Assembly (NCBI GenBank): GCA_023473545.1
Contig: JAMCXO010000002.1
Location: 30,434-94,433 of the forward strand
DNA length: 64,000 nucleotides
Direction of reading: 5' to 3'
From: JAMCTM01 sp023473545
GTDB lineage: Bacteria; Patescibacteriota; Microgenomatia; Levybacterales; UBA12049
Part shown: positions 8,063-16,437 of the stretch, piece after piece
Position numbering within the stretch: position 1 is the stretch's first letter
Layout: each line of letters begins with the position of its first letter
Notes under the pieces: generated by a model
Told to the model about the DNA's origin: nothing
Database searches by the model: none
What the model saw: only the letters and a program-made list of their open reading frames with translations
Made by a program: the position numbers and the translations under genes

Positions 8063-8440
8063 TAATTTTATCAGTAGACCTAATGGATTAACTTTTGAAA
8101 AGATTTTTACAAAATCTTACACAAATTTTGGCTGCCACACTTCTATAAACTTCGTTAATGAAAAATTATGGGATATTTTCCTTTTTATATAGTGAGGTCT
8201 TTCAATTAACTCCATCTTCCATTGAGTAAAATCGCCATATTTTCTCAATATACCGACTTTTTACCTGGATCAAACAAGCTGCCCAACGAAAGCAATACAA
8301 TATTTCCTTTTACCAACAACAGTGGAATATCATTAAAGATGCCATTGCCCAGCAAATGAAACTTGAATTAACTGCTACCTAAGTGCGAAACTCGTGTAAT
8401 TCTCCAATTATTCCTGCCATTTTTTATTCCTTTCTATTAT
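8063..8440 (+). pseudogene. Gene debris without an intact frame
   Basis: Several short coding-like stretches in the plus direction are interrupted by stops: one around 8080-8192 (NGLTFEKIFTKSY..., stop TAG) and one around 8258-8382 (FTWIKQAAQRKQYNISFYQQ... ending KLELTAT). The composition is protein-like but no domain is recognisable. Together with the fragment before it this 0.5 kb marks decay in an accessory region. I see no RNA gene here. Confidence 0.4.
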
Positions 8441-8447
8441 AGTGTGA

Positions 8448-8460
8448 TATAATCCAGCTG
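8448..8460 (+). promoter_or_regulatory. TATAAT box 6 bases before a GTG start (leaderless type)
   Basis: TATAAT at 8448-8453 followed by six bases and the GTG at 8460. Transcription normally begins about seven bases after the box, so the start codon would be the first transcribed codon. No ribosome site is possible between them. Confidence 0.65.
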
Positions 8461-8711
8461 TGTTTAAAAAAACAAAAGGATTTATCTCTAGTTTAATAAC
8501 AATTATTTTATTAGTAGCCATATTTCCTACATTATTTATTATTACTTTTATTGATTTTCCTCTTTATTTTTCTTCGTTTCCCTTAATAGTTCCTATATTA
8601 GGTTTTTTATTAGCTGCAGAAACAGGACTTTTTCTTATCGCGATTTTTCATTTAGTTAAAAATCTTAGTCTATCCTTTAAATCTCTTTCTCGGAAAACTA
8701 AAGTTGCTTGA
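8460..8711 (+). CDS. Small hypothetical membrane protein, two transmembrane segments
   Basis: Protein of 83 aa starting at GTG. Two long hydrophobic segments (about residues 10-32 and 38-65) with short charged ends and a basic C terminus (SFKSLSRKTKVA). Strongly AT-rich coding, with Phe, Ile and Leu dominating. No family is recognised. Thirteen bases upstream of a second small membrane protein, so the two are probably co-transcribed from the promoter at 8448. Confidence 0.55.
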   Translation: MFKKTKGFISSLITIILLVAIFPTLFIITFIDFPLYFSSFPLIVPILGFLLAAETGLFLIAIFHLVKNLSLSFKSLSRKTKVA

Positions 8712-8723
8712 GAAAAATATTTA

Positions 8724-8927
8724 ATGTGCGATATTATTTTATTTTTTAATTATCTCTTTCTTCTATTTCTTTCTTATTTAGGGATTGAGATAATTAAGTC
8801 TTCATGGCCTACTAATAAAAGTACGGCTATGATCGCTCTCATTCCGTTATTATTGGGATTTTTCTTCTTTGTTTTCCCCACAACGCATAGTGGGATTTAT
8901 AGTTCTATGCTTTGCATTCTTCCTTAA
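8724..8927 (+). CDS. Small hypothetical membrane protein
   Basis: Protein of 67 aa beginning MCDIILFFNYLFLLFLSYLG, with a first membrane segment at about residues 4-22 and a second at about 37-58 (MIALIPLLLGFFFFVFP). No recognisable family. It follows the previous small membrane gene by 12 bases in the same AT-rich block. Confidence 0.45.
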   Translation: MCDIILFFNYLFLLFLSYLGIEIIKSSWPTNKSTAMIALIPLLLGFFFFVFPTTHSGIYSSMLCILP

Positions 8928-9099
8928 TTTTTAAAGAGCCACTAACTACTTCTTTTTTGTTATATACAGTAATACAATATCTTTTTGGGTCTGGGAAATC
9001 AAGGTAGAACTAAAAAATGTGGGTGAATCTTGTAGAGTTTTTTCATTTCCTCTTTGCTTATAATAATTATGACTGATTAATCGCAACGGAACTTTCTGT

Positions 9100-9112
9100 T
9101 ATAATTTCATCG
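9100..9112 (+). promoter_or_regulatory. TATAAT box 6 bases before a GTG start (leaderless type)
   Basis: TATAAT at 9100-9105, six bases, then the GTG at 9112. Identical geometry to 8448 and 9728. Confidence 0.65.
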
Positions 9113-9645
9113 TGAATCTTATTTTTCTTTACGGAGCACCTGCGGTTGGTAAATTAACCATAGCAAAAAGTCTTGAACAAAAAACAGGATACAAACTTCT
9201 GCATAATCACTTGCTTCAAAATCCTATCTCGGAGATTTTTTCATTTGATAATCCTTCTAACAGGCTTCTTGTAAGAGAGTTCCGTATGCGGATATTGGAA
9301 GAGGCTATCAGGAGCAATATAAATCTTATTTTTACTTTTGGTATTGCAGGCAACAAGCCTTTTGACCATATAGATGGTATTGTTAATACTGCTAAATTAC
9401 ACGGAGCAAAAATATATATTGTGCAGCTTATAGCCGATAAAGAAACTCTTTTAGAAAGAGTAGAAAATCAATCAAGGAAAGACCATGGCAAAAATTTATC
9501 AAAGGATTACTTGAAGAAATTATTTAGTGAAAATTCTGACATGTTAGATAAATATCCGAAGTTAGACCATTTAACTATTGATACTAAAAGTTTCACACCA
9601 GAACAGTCTGCAATTAAAATAATTGAATTCTATAAAATTGCCTAA
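9112..9645 (+). CDS. P-loop kinase-like ATPase (AAA_33 / shikimate kinase-like fold)
   Basis: Protein of 177 aa with a Walker A motif GAPAVGKLT (residues 8-16) right after the first strand, a size and layout typical of small nucleoside or small-molecule kinases. The segment TGYKLLHNHLLQNPI after the P-loop and the later LIADKETLLERVENQSRKDHGK (LID-like, basic) fit the uncharacterised kinase group found next to resistance genes and in accessory DNA. Substrate unknown. The gene starts with GTG directly at the expected transcription start. Confidence 0.75.
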   Translation: MNLIFLYGAPAVGKLTIAKSLEQKTGYKLLHNHLLQNPISEIFSFDNPSNRLLVREFRMRILEEAIRSNINLIFTFGIAGNKPFDHIDGIVNTAKLHGAKIYIVQLIADKETLLERVENQSRKDHGKNLSKDYLKKLFSENSDMLDKYPKLDHLTIDTKSFTPEQSAIKIIEFYKIA

Positions 9646-9727
9646 CTGAGGAAATGTTCACAAATCGGTTTAAGGATAATATATTATCGCCTTAAATTGT
9701 TCCTGACCGATTTATTAAAAGCTCTGA

Positions 9728-9740
9728 TATAATCAACTTA
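9728..9740 (+). promoter_or_regulatory. TATAAT box 6 bases before an ATG start (leaderless type)
   Basis: TATAAT at 9728-9733, six bases, then the ATG at 9740. Confidence 0.65.
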
Positions 9741-10159
9741 TGAAGTTACCGCCTTATGTAAAATCAAAAAAATACATTGATTTTTTGCCAGTGCTAGGAA
9801 AATCAACCGCCAATGCAATATATCCTTTTATTTTTTTGCCTGAGAAAATATTCAAAGATTTAAAAGGAGCAAATCCAAATCCGCGTAACAAAGCCCTTTT
9901 AAGACACGAAGAAACCCATAGAAAAAGGCAAGTTCGGCAAGGAATATTCAAGTTTTGGATAAAATATTTATTGAATCCTAAGTTCCGTTTTAATGAGGAA
10001 TTAATGGCTGATATAGAATATATGAAAGTTATTAAAAATAATAATCTTAAGTTTAATATAGAAAAAAGAGCGAAGCAATTATCGGGGCATTTATACCTCT
10101 GGCCAGCAAACTATAAAAAGGCTAAAAATAAACTAGAAGAAGCTTGGAATAGGAAGTAG
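9740..10159 (+). CDS. Putative HExxH zinc-metalloprotease-like protein
   Basis: Soluble basic protein of 139 aa. It contains HEETH (about residues 55-59, in LLRHEETHRKRQ), the metal-binding core of zincin peptidases, and a downstream Glu in FNEELMADIEYMK at the distance expected for the third ligand of gluzincins. There is no signal peptide. Similar small HExxH proteins are common in Patescibacteria without known substrates. Activity is inferred from the motif alone. It lies between a kinase gene and a glycoside hydrolase gene, but each has its own promoter. Confidence 0.6.
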   Translation: MKLPPYVKSKKYIDFLPVLGKSTANAIYPFIFLPEKIFKDLKGANPNPRNKALLRHEETHRKRQVRQGIFKFWIKYLLNPKFRFNEELMADIEYMKVIKNNNLKFNIEKRAKQLSGHLYLWPANYKKAKNKLEEAWNRK

Positions 10160-10164
10160 TTTCT

Positions 10165-10222
10165 TGTCAAAATAACCCTGTCAAAATAACCCTTGACAAA
10201 TGCCCTTTGCCCTTTTTAAACT
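10165..10222 (+). promoter_or_regulatory. Promoter preceded by a 14-bp tandem duplication
   Basis: TGTCAAAATAACCC occurs twice back to back (10165-10178, 10179-10192) and runs straight into TTGACA (10193-10198). TAAACT at 10217-10222 follows with 18-bp spacing as a plausible -10 box. The repeat could be an activator or repressor site for the hydrolase gene. Confidence 0.45.
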
Positions 10223-10264
10223 TGATACTATTAACCAAAAAATAAATCATGCGCGCGGATAGAC

Positions 10265-10310
10265 TTTTTAAAATAGCGCCGGCTCCTGTCGGCGAGATTT
10301 ATTTTAAAAA
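10265..10310 (+). promoter_or_regulatory. Long hairpin in the leader of the GH15-like gene
   Basis: Outer arms TTTTTAAAATA (10265-10275) and TATTTTAAAAA (10300-10310) are perfectly complementary, and inside them CGCCG (10277-10281) pairs with CGGCG (10290-10294). The structure ends 15 bases before the ATG at 10326 and lies within the leader predicted from the promoter at 10193. It could gate translation; a bidirectional terminator is the alternative. Confidence 0.5.
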
Positions 10311-10325
10311 CCTTACCTGTTGGTT

Positions 10326-11621
10326 ATGGCAATTATAGAAAGACAAGGATATCTTTATCTGCCCACAGCCGCTTTACCGGAGATAGGATTTCCCAACGAA
10401 CCTCTTAGCGCGCAAAGAGAAACCGACCTTCTCGAAAGCAGCGAGAAAGAATTACTTATCATTTTAGATGAACAGGATCCGGGCGGCTTGTTTCCTGCAT
10501 CAACAAGATTATCCCGAGATATATTTAACCATTACGATTGCCATTGGCCAAGAGATGGATTCATAACTGCCAAAGCATTGGTAGATTCCCGCGTTCTTAA
10601 CCGCTATCCTCAAAATAGTAAAATGGGGAGAAGAATCCGTTCAAGCTCAAATCTTTATTTCGGAAAAACCCTGGAAATGCTTAATGAAGAAGCCGACAAT
10701 GGCAAATTTATGCCAGGAATAGAAAAAGGGAAAGAAATTAATACGGCAGACCCTCAAAAACTGCCTAGGATCCACACCAAAATTGACGGCTCTTTTTGCG
10801 AATGGTATGCCAATAATCAGCCTGATTCATTTGGCCACTGCTTAACAGCCATTGGGCAGGCAATTCAGAACCGGGTCTTTATTCCAAACGAAAGGGGAAT
10901 ACAAATCATCGAAAAAATAGCAGGATACCTTGTGCATATAGAACCTTGGAAATTCAAAGCCAGCAGTATGTGGGAGGATCAACAGGTGTTTCCTCCGCCT
11001 CTATCAACTGTTGCCTTCGTAAGACAAGGTCTTTTAACCATAATGCCATTTATGCCAAAACGGGAACTTCAGGAAAGAATTGAGGAAACTGCCTTCCATT
11101 GCAGAGAATATCTGATAAAAAATTACCCTCGCGAAAAAACAACGCCAAATCATCCGGGAGAATTTGATCTGGCAACCGGCATCGCGCTGGGAGAAGGGGC
11201 TTTTAGCGATATTAAGGATATTGATCCCCGAGAATGGCTCGAGGCGGCAAAAAGCCTAGGCAGAGAAGACTGCCCCGGCAAGATACGATTTTGGGGAGAC
11301 CCATATCATAATCCTTATAGCCATTCGACAGAGGGTGTTCTCACAGAAGCACCGTGGCCGATGGGTCTTCTTTACGAAGCAAAGATATATTTAGATCTAT
11401 ATAAACAAACATACGTAGAGAAATATAGGAACCTCGCTTTTGACAAACTGCAGAAGGCAATGGATATAGGAACACAATACGGTTTTAGACCTGAACTCCT
11501 CGAACAGTTTAGGCCTCATGAATTTAAACTTCCGGAAAAACCAAATCAACTCTTGTGGGATATGGCTGTCTACATAAGGGTGTGTCATGAAGCCGCCGAA
11601 GTTTTGCAACCGGCGGCCTAA
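10326..11621 (+). CDS. GH15 / glucoamylase-like (alpha/alpha six-barrel) protein
   Basis: Cytoplasmic protein of 431 aa. The segment IFNHYDCHWPRDGF (about residues 72-85) is the Y-x-x-x-W-x-R-D-G signature of glycoside hydrolase family 15 and phosphorylase-kinase alpha-like proteins, where the Arg-Asp pair binds the terminal sugar. Later SSMWEDQQVFPPP and the run of paired helices fit the same barrel. No signal peptide, so it probably acts on internal glucans or oligosaccharides; the exact substrate is not predictable. A TTG at 10320 is an alternative start; neither has a ribosome site. An unusual hairpin occupies the leader. Confidence 0.75.
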   Translation: MAIIERQGYLYLPTAALPEIGFPNEPLSAQRETDLLESSEKELLIILDEQDPGGLFPASTRLSRDIFNHYDCHWPRDGFITAKALVDSRVLNRYPQNSKMGRRIRSSSNLYFGKTLEMLNEEADNGKFMPGIEKGKEINTADPQKLPRIHTKIDGSFCEWYANNQPDSFGHCLTAIGQAIQNRVFIPNERGIQIIEKIAGYLVHIEPWKFKASSMWEDQQVFPPPLSTVAFVRQGLLTIMPFMPKRELQERIEETAFHCREYLIKNYPREKTTPNHPGEFDLATGIALGEGAFSDIKDIDPREWLEAAKSLGREDCPGKIRFWGDPYHNPYSHSTEGVLTEAPWPMGLLYEAKIYLDLYKQTYVEKYRNLAFDKLQKAMDIGTQYGFRPELLEQFRPHEFKLPEKPNQLLWDMAVYIRVCHEAAEVLQPAA

Positions 11622-11691
11622 GCTCTTTATCCCTATTGGAATCTGGCAGATCTCAATGACAAAGGTTTTTGGAAATTCGCGGAGAATCTAC

Positions 11692-12708
11692 TTATTGATT
11701 ACCAATGTCTGCGGAACTACCCCTATAAACCTTAGGCGTAAACCAGTCGGGCGGAGGGTTTGTTGTATTTTTTCTGTCAAAAGAATCCTTAACGGCTCTT
11801 ACGGCCTGCTTCTTGGGCTCTGTGCCGGGAAATTCTCCGGGGAGCTGATCCTGGCCGGATCTGTCTTGACTTTGGCCAAACTGAACCTGGTTTTGGCTAA
11901 GTCTAACTTGATTTTGGACGGAAGGAGCAAGATTTTGTCTAAATTGAGGAAGCATGGCCTCCTCTTTTGCGTAAACTCTCTGCCTTACTGCTCCTTTGCG
12001 TATTAAAACCCCGGCCATCTCAAAGGCATCGCTACTTGTTGCCTGTTTCTGAAAATTATCTGTCGCGAAGGAGATACCCGAGAGTAAATTCTGGGCCGTA
12101 TCTTGATCCAGATCCAAATTTAAATCCAAAATAAGCCTTGCGACCTGTTCGGAAACGGATGAGAACTGGGGTGAAACAAAGGTTATTTCCCCAAAACCCT
12201 GATTATCCGCTTTATTATCTATATTTATCAACGTTATATCCTTGAACTCTTCCGGATTAAAAAGGCTGCCAAGATCCGAAAGTCTGGAAGTGCCAACAAC
12301 AAATATGAGCCTTGGATAGCTTCCCGATCGGGTATATTTTATACCATCCCTATTAAAAGAAAACCCCAGCTCTCCTCCTTTAACTACAATATTTAAATAA
12401 CCATTATCTATGGTGTAGGAAACCTTGTCTATCTCGCCTTCTTTATACGGGAAAGAAACAATAAGATCTCCTCCGTCTTTGCCTTCCAGGCTGGTCTTTA
12501 ACTTATCTATTCCAACCAAAGAGGAAACCTGAACAATTGCCTCTTTCGGCGAAGCAATACTAACCTTTTTGCCGTAAGATCGAAGCGCGAGATACAAAGA
12601 CAAGCCGGCGCCGAGAGAATCCAGATCGTAACCCGCGCCAACTAAAATACCAATCTCTTCGTTTTTTTCTATTTCTTCCCTTATTCTCTGAAAAATCATT
12701 CCGTCCAT
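11692..12708 (-). CDS. Degenerate DHH-family (NrnA-like) protein
   Basis: Protein of 338 aa lying six bases downstream of infB, the place where bacteria usually carry the oligoribonuclease NrnA. The fold is recognisable: GAGYDLDSLGAGLSLYLAL aligns with HxNPDGDAIGSxLAL, and NIDNKADNQGFG aligns with the DHH motif region. However, the metal-binding His residues are gone (DNK in place of DHH, and no His in the first motif), so catalysis is unlikely. After about residue 240 comes a Gln/Asn/Ser-rich linker with repeated QNQV/GQSQ units and then a conserved-looking tail PPPDWFTPKVYRG. Probably a structural or regulatory descendant of the enzyme. Confidence 0.7.
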   Translation of the reverse strand: MDGMIFQRIREEIEKNEEIGILVGAGYDLDSLGAGLSLYLALRSYGKKVSIASPKEAIVQVSSLVGIDKLKTSLEGKDGGDLIVSFPYKEGEIDKVSYTIDNGYLNIVVKGGELGFSFNRDGIKYTRSGSYPRLIFVVGTSRLSDLGSLFNPEEFKDITLINIDNKADNQGFGEITFVSPQFSSVSEQVARLILDLNLDLDQDTAQNLLSGISFATDNFQKQATSSDAFEMAGVLIRKGAVRQRVYAKEEAMLPQFRQNLAPSVQNQVRLSQNQVQFGQSQDRSGQDQLPGEFPGTEPKKQAVRAVKDSFDRKNTTNPPPDWFTPKVYRGSSADIGNQ

Positions 12709-12714
12709 AAATTT

Positions 12715-14163
12715 CTATGCATGGGATATTAGCACATCACCTAGACTAAAGTCAAGAAAGGGCGACAGAAGTACCCCGCATTCTCCTCCTTTTTCCACCT
12801 TGGATACGATTTCTTTACCTTTTCTCACAGAAACCACATTGCTCTCTCCAATAATCTCTTCGCCTCTTACAAGTCTTACCTTATCTCCTTTTGCAATCCG
12901 TCCATCTCCAACCGAAATACCAAGCACGAAACTCTTGTCAAACGGAAATTTTGCCAGAACCTTAGAGACCCCCAAGATCCTTTCCTCCTCCTGCAGCTTC
13001 TTTCCCTCAACAACGTCTTTTAACTCGTCTACTAATTCATAGATAACCGTATAATTTCTAATAAGCACCTTTTCCTCAAGGGCAAATTTTCCAACTGCTT
13101 TTCTTAATCCGGCATTAAACCCGATAATAATCGCCCCCTGCCCTTTTGCCATCATTACGTCTTTCTCCGATATTTCACCTGTTTTCTCCTTAAGAATAAA
13201 AATCGAGGAAGGCAGTAGGGCGGTAATCGTCTCCAGGGAACCGATCGTATCTGCCGAGAGAATAATTTTTACCACTGCCTCCTCGGTTGATGCCGTAACC
13301 CTGGATTGATTTGTCTGCGGCTTATCCCCTAAAGATTCCGGGGTCTGCCCTTTTTTATAAACCAGGCTGCCGACTTTGATGACATCCTCAAACCCCAACA
13401 CCTCGGCCGCCTCGCCTTGCCCAATTGTTTGTAAAAAAACGCCCCTTTCGTTTATTAATGCCTTAACCCTGCCTTTAACCCCTTCGGCAATAATCTCATC
13501 TCTTAAAGATAATGTGCCTTTCTTTACGATAACCGTAGCCGCGGGGCCTTTTTTGGAATCAAGATAAGACTCTATGGCAACGCCTTGAAAATTTTCATCC
13601 GAAGCCAAGGAGTATTCTTTATGCATGTCAAAAACAAGAAGTATCAGATCCAAAAGCTCCTTTATATGAAAATCTGTTTTGGCCGAAACCTCTATTGTCG
13701 GAATATTCCCTCCTAGTCCCTCAAGCACCACCCCGCTTTTGCTAAGCTGTTCTCTAACCATTCGAATATTTTTATTAGGCAGATCTATCTTTGTCAGAAC
13801 AACAATAAACGGTATTTTATAATCAAGCAAAAGCTTGATGCTTTCTTTGGTTTGAGGCATTACTCCATCTGCCGCGGAAACAACCAGTAAGGCTAGGTCG
13901 CAGACGTTCGCGCCTCTTGAACGCATAGCGGAGAATGCTTCATGCCCGGGTGTGTCTATAAAGGTAATTTTTCTTTTAACGCCTTCGGAAACTATCTCGA
14001 TGCCCGAGGCGCCTATTTTCTGGGTTATACCGGATACCTCCTTCTTAGCTATATCGGTGTTCCTTATCGCATCAAGAAGGGTTGTTTTGCCGTGATCCAC
14101 ATGCCCCAAAACCGTAACTACAGGGGGAAAAAACGCAAGGTGTTTTTTATCCGAATTAATCAT
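12715..14163 (-). CDS. infB: Translation initiation factor IF-2, short form
   Basis: GTPase that brings initiator tRNA to the 30S subunit. G1 motif GHVDHGKT (residues 20-27), G3 DTPGHEAF, G4-like LTKIDL, followed by domains II-IV; the C-terminal domain ends SPFLDFSLGDVLISHA. At 482 aa it lacks the long N-terminal domains of E. coli IF-2, and begins almost directly at the G domain, as in other reduced genomes. Forms an operon with nusA upstream (43 bases) and the DHH-like gene downstream, the classic nusA-infB order. No heptamer repeat arrays interrupt it. Confidence 0.95.
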   Translation of the reverse strand: MINSDKKHLAFFPPVVTVLGHVDHGKTTLLDAIRNTDIAKKEVSGITQKIGASGIEIVSEGVKRKITFIDTPGHEAFSAMRSRGANVCDLALLVVSAADGVMPQTKESIKLLLDYKIPFIVVLTKIDLPNKNIRMVREQLSKSGVVLEGLGGNIPTIEVSAKTDFHIKELLDLILLVFDMHKEYSLASDENFQGVAIESYLDSKKGPAATVIVKKGTLSLRDEIIAEGVKGRVKALINERGVFLQTIGQGEAAEVLGFEDVIKVGSLVYKKGQTPESLGDKPQTNQSRVTASTEEAVVKIILSADTIGSLETITALLPSSIFILKEKTGEISEKDVMMAKGQGAIIIGFNAGLRKAVGKFALEEKVLIRNYTVIYELVDELKDVVEGKKLQEEERILGVSKVLAKFPFDKSFVLGISVGDGRIAKGDKVRLVRGEEIIGESNVVSVRKGKEIVSKVEKGGECGVLLSPFLDFSLGDVLISHA

Positions 14164-14206
14164 AATAGACCTTAGGGGAAGGGGAAACTTTTAAAAAATA
14201 TTTTAT

Positions 14207-15253
14207 TTACCTACCGTCTTCCTCTTTTATATCTCCCTCTTGTGATTTCGCAGTTTCCGCCTGTTGTTCTTCTTTTTCTTTAATTTTCTCGGGCTTCTCT
14301 TCTGTTTCTTCCTCTTCCATTTCTATTCTGTAACCTGTAAGCCTTGACGCCAAACGCACATTTTGCCCGTCTTTGCCAATCGCCAGGGACAGTTCATCTT
14401 TTGGAACGGCTACGATAGCAATTTTGTTTTCCTCATCTATTTTTATGCTTGTATTCTTGGCCGGTGAAAGGGCTTGGGCAATATAGCCTTTAATGTCTTC
14501 CTGCCATTGAATAATATCTACCTTTTCCAATCCTCCAAGCTCAGCGATAATAGACTGAACCCTTACCCCTTTTTGACCAACGCAGCTTCCCACCGGATCT
14601 ATGCCCGGCTGATTCGAATATACCGCCACCTTTGTCCTGTTGCCGGGCTCCCTGGCTATTGTTTTTATTAACACGTTTCCTTGGGCAATTTCCGGAACCT
14701 CCCGCTTAAATAATCCCTCAAGCAAACCGTTATGTGATCTTGAAACGATAATTTCTTCGCCTTTTAGACCTTTTCTAATTTCCGAAACATAGACCGATAA
14801 CCTCTGATTCAGATGATATCTCTCGTTTGGGATTTGCTCGGACGCAGGCATTATCCCCTCGGCCTTACCGATGTCAAAGATTACGTTGGGCCCGGCAAAT
14901 CTAAGAACCATTCCGCTCACAACAGTTCCAACCTTAGTTTTGTAATCGCTTAATATTGCCTCTTTTTCTCTTTCTCTTATTTTTTGAAGAATAACCTGCT
15001 TGGCTGTTTGGGCGGCGATTCTGCCAAATCCCGGAGGCGTTACATCCTTATCCCCGCAAAATATACGGGCTTCTCCTGTATTTTTATTTAAAGTTGCCCT
15101 ATAATCTTCTATTTCTATTCCCGGATGGTCCTTCCTGTAAGCCGCAAGAATGGCATTCTCGACTGCTTCAATAACAACGGAGGCGTCTATCCCTCTTTCT
15201 GTTACCACCTGGTTCAAGGCTAGGACGAATTCACTTCTTTGTATTGCCGGCAT
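14207..15253 (-). CDS. nusA: Transcription termination/antitermination factor NusA
   Basis: RNA-polymerase-associated elongation factor. N-terminal domain (VITERGIDASVVIEAVENAI), S1 domain (VGTVVSGMVLRFAGPNVIF), then two KH domains including GSCVGQKGVRVQSIIAELGG and AIGKDGQNVRLASRLTGY. At 348 aa it is compact and ends in a Glu/Lys-rich tail, without the extra acidic repeats of E. coli. A minus-strand TATACT box nine bases before the ATG suggests a very short or absent leader. First gene of the nusA-infB-DHH operon. Confidence 0.95.
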   Translation of the reverse strand: MPAIQRSEFVLALNQVVTERGIDASVVIEAVENAILAAYRKDHPGIEIEDYRATLNKNTGEARIFCGDKDVTPPGFGRIAAQTAKQVILQKIREREKEAILSDYKTKVGTVVSGMVLRFAGPNVIFDIGKAEGIMPASEQIPNERYHLNQRLSVYVSEIRKGLKGEEIIVSRSHNGLLEGLFKREVPEIAQGNVLIKTIAREPGNRTKVAVYSNQPGIDPVGSCVGQKGVRVQSIIAELGGLEKVDIIQWQEDIKGYIAQALSPAKNTSIKIDEENKIAIVAVPKDELSLAIGKDGQNVRLASRLTGYRIEMEEEETEEKPEKIKEKEEQQAETAKSQEGDIKEEDGR

Positions 15254-15275
15254 AGTTTTGTAAGTATATCAAATC

Positions 15276-15287
15276 AGGCCATGGCCT
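15276..15287. promoter_or_regulatory. 12-bp palindrome upstream of nusA
   Basis: AGGCCATGGCCT is a perfect palindrome. It lies just upstream of the minus-strand TATACT box (15268-15263) of nusA, where the -35/-10 spacer would be. It could be a repressor site, or chance. Confidence 0.25.
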
Positions 15288-15305
15288 TCAAGCGGCGGAT
15301 AGAAA

Positions 15306-16433
15306 TTAGCGGATCAGCTTAGCCGAGGAGGTGGCAGTAATGCCTTCTGGCGTAACCAAGCAGTGGCTGTATTTTATCTCACAGCCAACATATTTTTGAA
15401 TCTCCGAAAAATTCCCATTTCCCTTCCTTGGAATAAGCACCCATTCCCAGTCATATTTTTCCCCTGTCGGCGGATTTATCAAAAGTCCGAGCCGTCCGGT
15501 TGCGCTATCTCCATAGTCCAATACACTGGTTTTAATTTGAGCATTCTTCATCTTTTCGGCAAGTCTTATAAAATCATCAAATTCGCTTTCTTTGATGTCC
15601 GTATCTATACTGTTTTTAAGCGTATTATATAGTCCGATTATCTTGGCCGGGTTTAGAAGTGTCTGGGCAGAAAAGATTTTGTCTCTAAAGGCCTTAATTA
15701 CCTTTTCCTGTCTTTTCGATCGGGCAAAATCCGTTCCTTCGGGTCCCAGGGCGTGCCGGGAACGCACAAACTCCAAAGCCTGTTCCCCGTTCATGTGCTG
15801 GAGGCCTTTGTTAAAATGAATATGCATATAGCGGCAGGGAAACATTTGCAGGTTCGAAAGCGTAGCAGATAGGCTGGCCATTGCCTTAATTTCTTCCGGC
15901 GTACGGCCGCAAGAATCGTTCTTCTTGCCCTTTATTGGATACGCATAGTCATCAAAAGATCTGTCAACAGAAATATCAAGTCCTCCTACCAAATCCACCG
16001 CCTTTACAAATCCGTTAAAATCTACGCGAAGACCATAATCTATGGGCTGATTTAAAATCCTGCTAACGGTTGCCTCCGCCAATAAAAGTCCTTTATGTTT
16101 GTTATTATTTTGCCCCAGGGCGTATGCCGTATTAATTTTACCCTTTAAATCCGGCACCCAAAGATCCCTGGGTATGGATATAATGTTAACCTTATTTGTT
16201 TTTTGATCTATACTCATAAAGATAATGGTGTCTGTGAGGTTTGGCCCGTCGTGACTGCCGCCGCCCGTACCAAGCAAAAGCAAATTTATATGATCGTCGT
16301 TTTTTTTAAGTGCTATGTTATTAGTAAACATAAACTGCCATAAGAAAGGCAGATTTTTATTGATAAAAAAAGCCGCCAGCCCAAGCAAGGCAATAAATAC
16401 CAACGCAATATAAAATAATATTTTCTTATTCAT
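15306..16433 (-). CDS. LytR-CpsA-Psr (LCP) family cell-wall glycopolymer transferase
   Basis: Membrane protein of 375 aa with one N-terminal membrane segment (residues 5-25) and an outside LCP domain. Hallmarks are LLLGTGGG...LTDTIIFMSID, ISIPRDLWVPDLKGKINTAYALG with the conserved Arg/Asp, and EFVRSRHALGPEGTDFARSKRQEKVI. LCP enzymes attach polysaccharides or other polymers from a lipid carrier to peptidoglycan or protein. Four bases after tpiA and probably co-transcribed with it. It fits with the lipid-linked sugar genes elsewhere in the window. Confidence 0.93.
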   Translation of the reverse strand: MNKKILFYIALVFIALLGLAAFFINKNLPFLWQFMFTNNIALKKNDDHINLLLLGTGGGSHDGPNLTDTIIFMSIDQKTNKVNIISIPRDLWVPDLKGKINTAYALGQNNNKHKGLLLAEATVSRILNQPIDYGLRVDFNGFVKAVDLVGGLDISVDRSFDDYAYPIKGKKNDSCGRTPEEIKAMASLSATLSNLQMFPCRYMHIHFNKGLQHMNGEQALEFVRSRHALGPEGTDFARSKRQEKVIKAFRDKIFSAQTLLNPAKIIGLYNTLKNSIDTDIKESEFDDFIRLAEKMKNAQIKTSVLDYGDSATGRLGLLINPPTGEKYDWEWVLIPRKGNGNFSEIQKYVGCEIKYSHCLVTPEGITATSSAKLIR

Positions 16434-16437
16434 TTTT

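Noticed and set aside
7900..8440. Frameshifted functional gene rather than debris
   Set aside because: Several stops in every plus frame and no continuous domain; one or two sequencing errors would not restore a gene.
11587..12006. Plus-strand ORF after the GH15-like gene
   Set aside because: Mostly antisense to the DHH-like gene and Cys-rich without motifs; the minus-strand frame has the recognisable fold.
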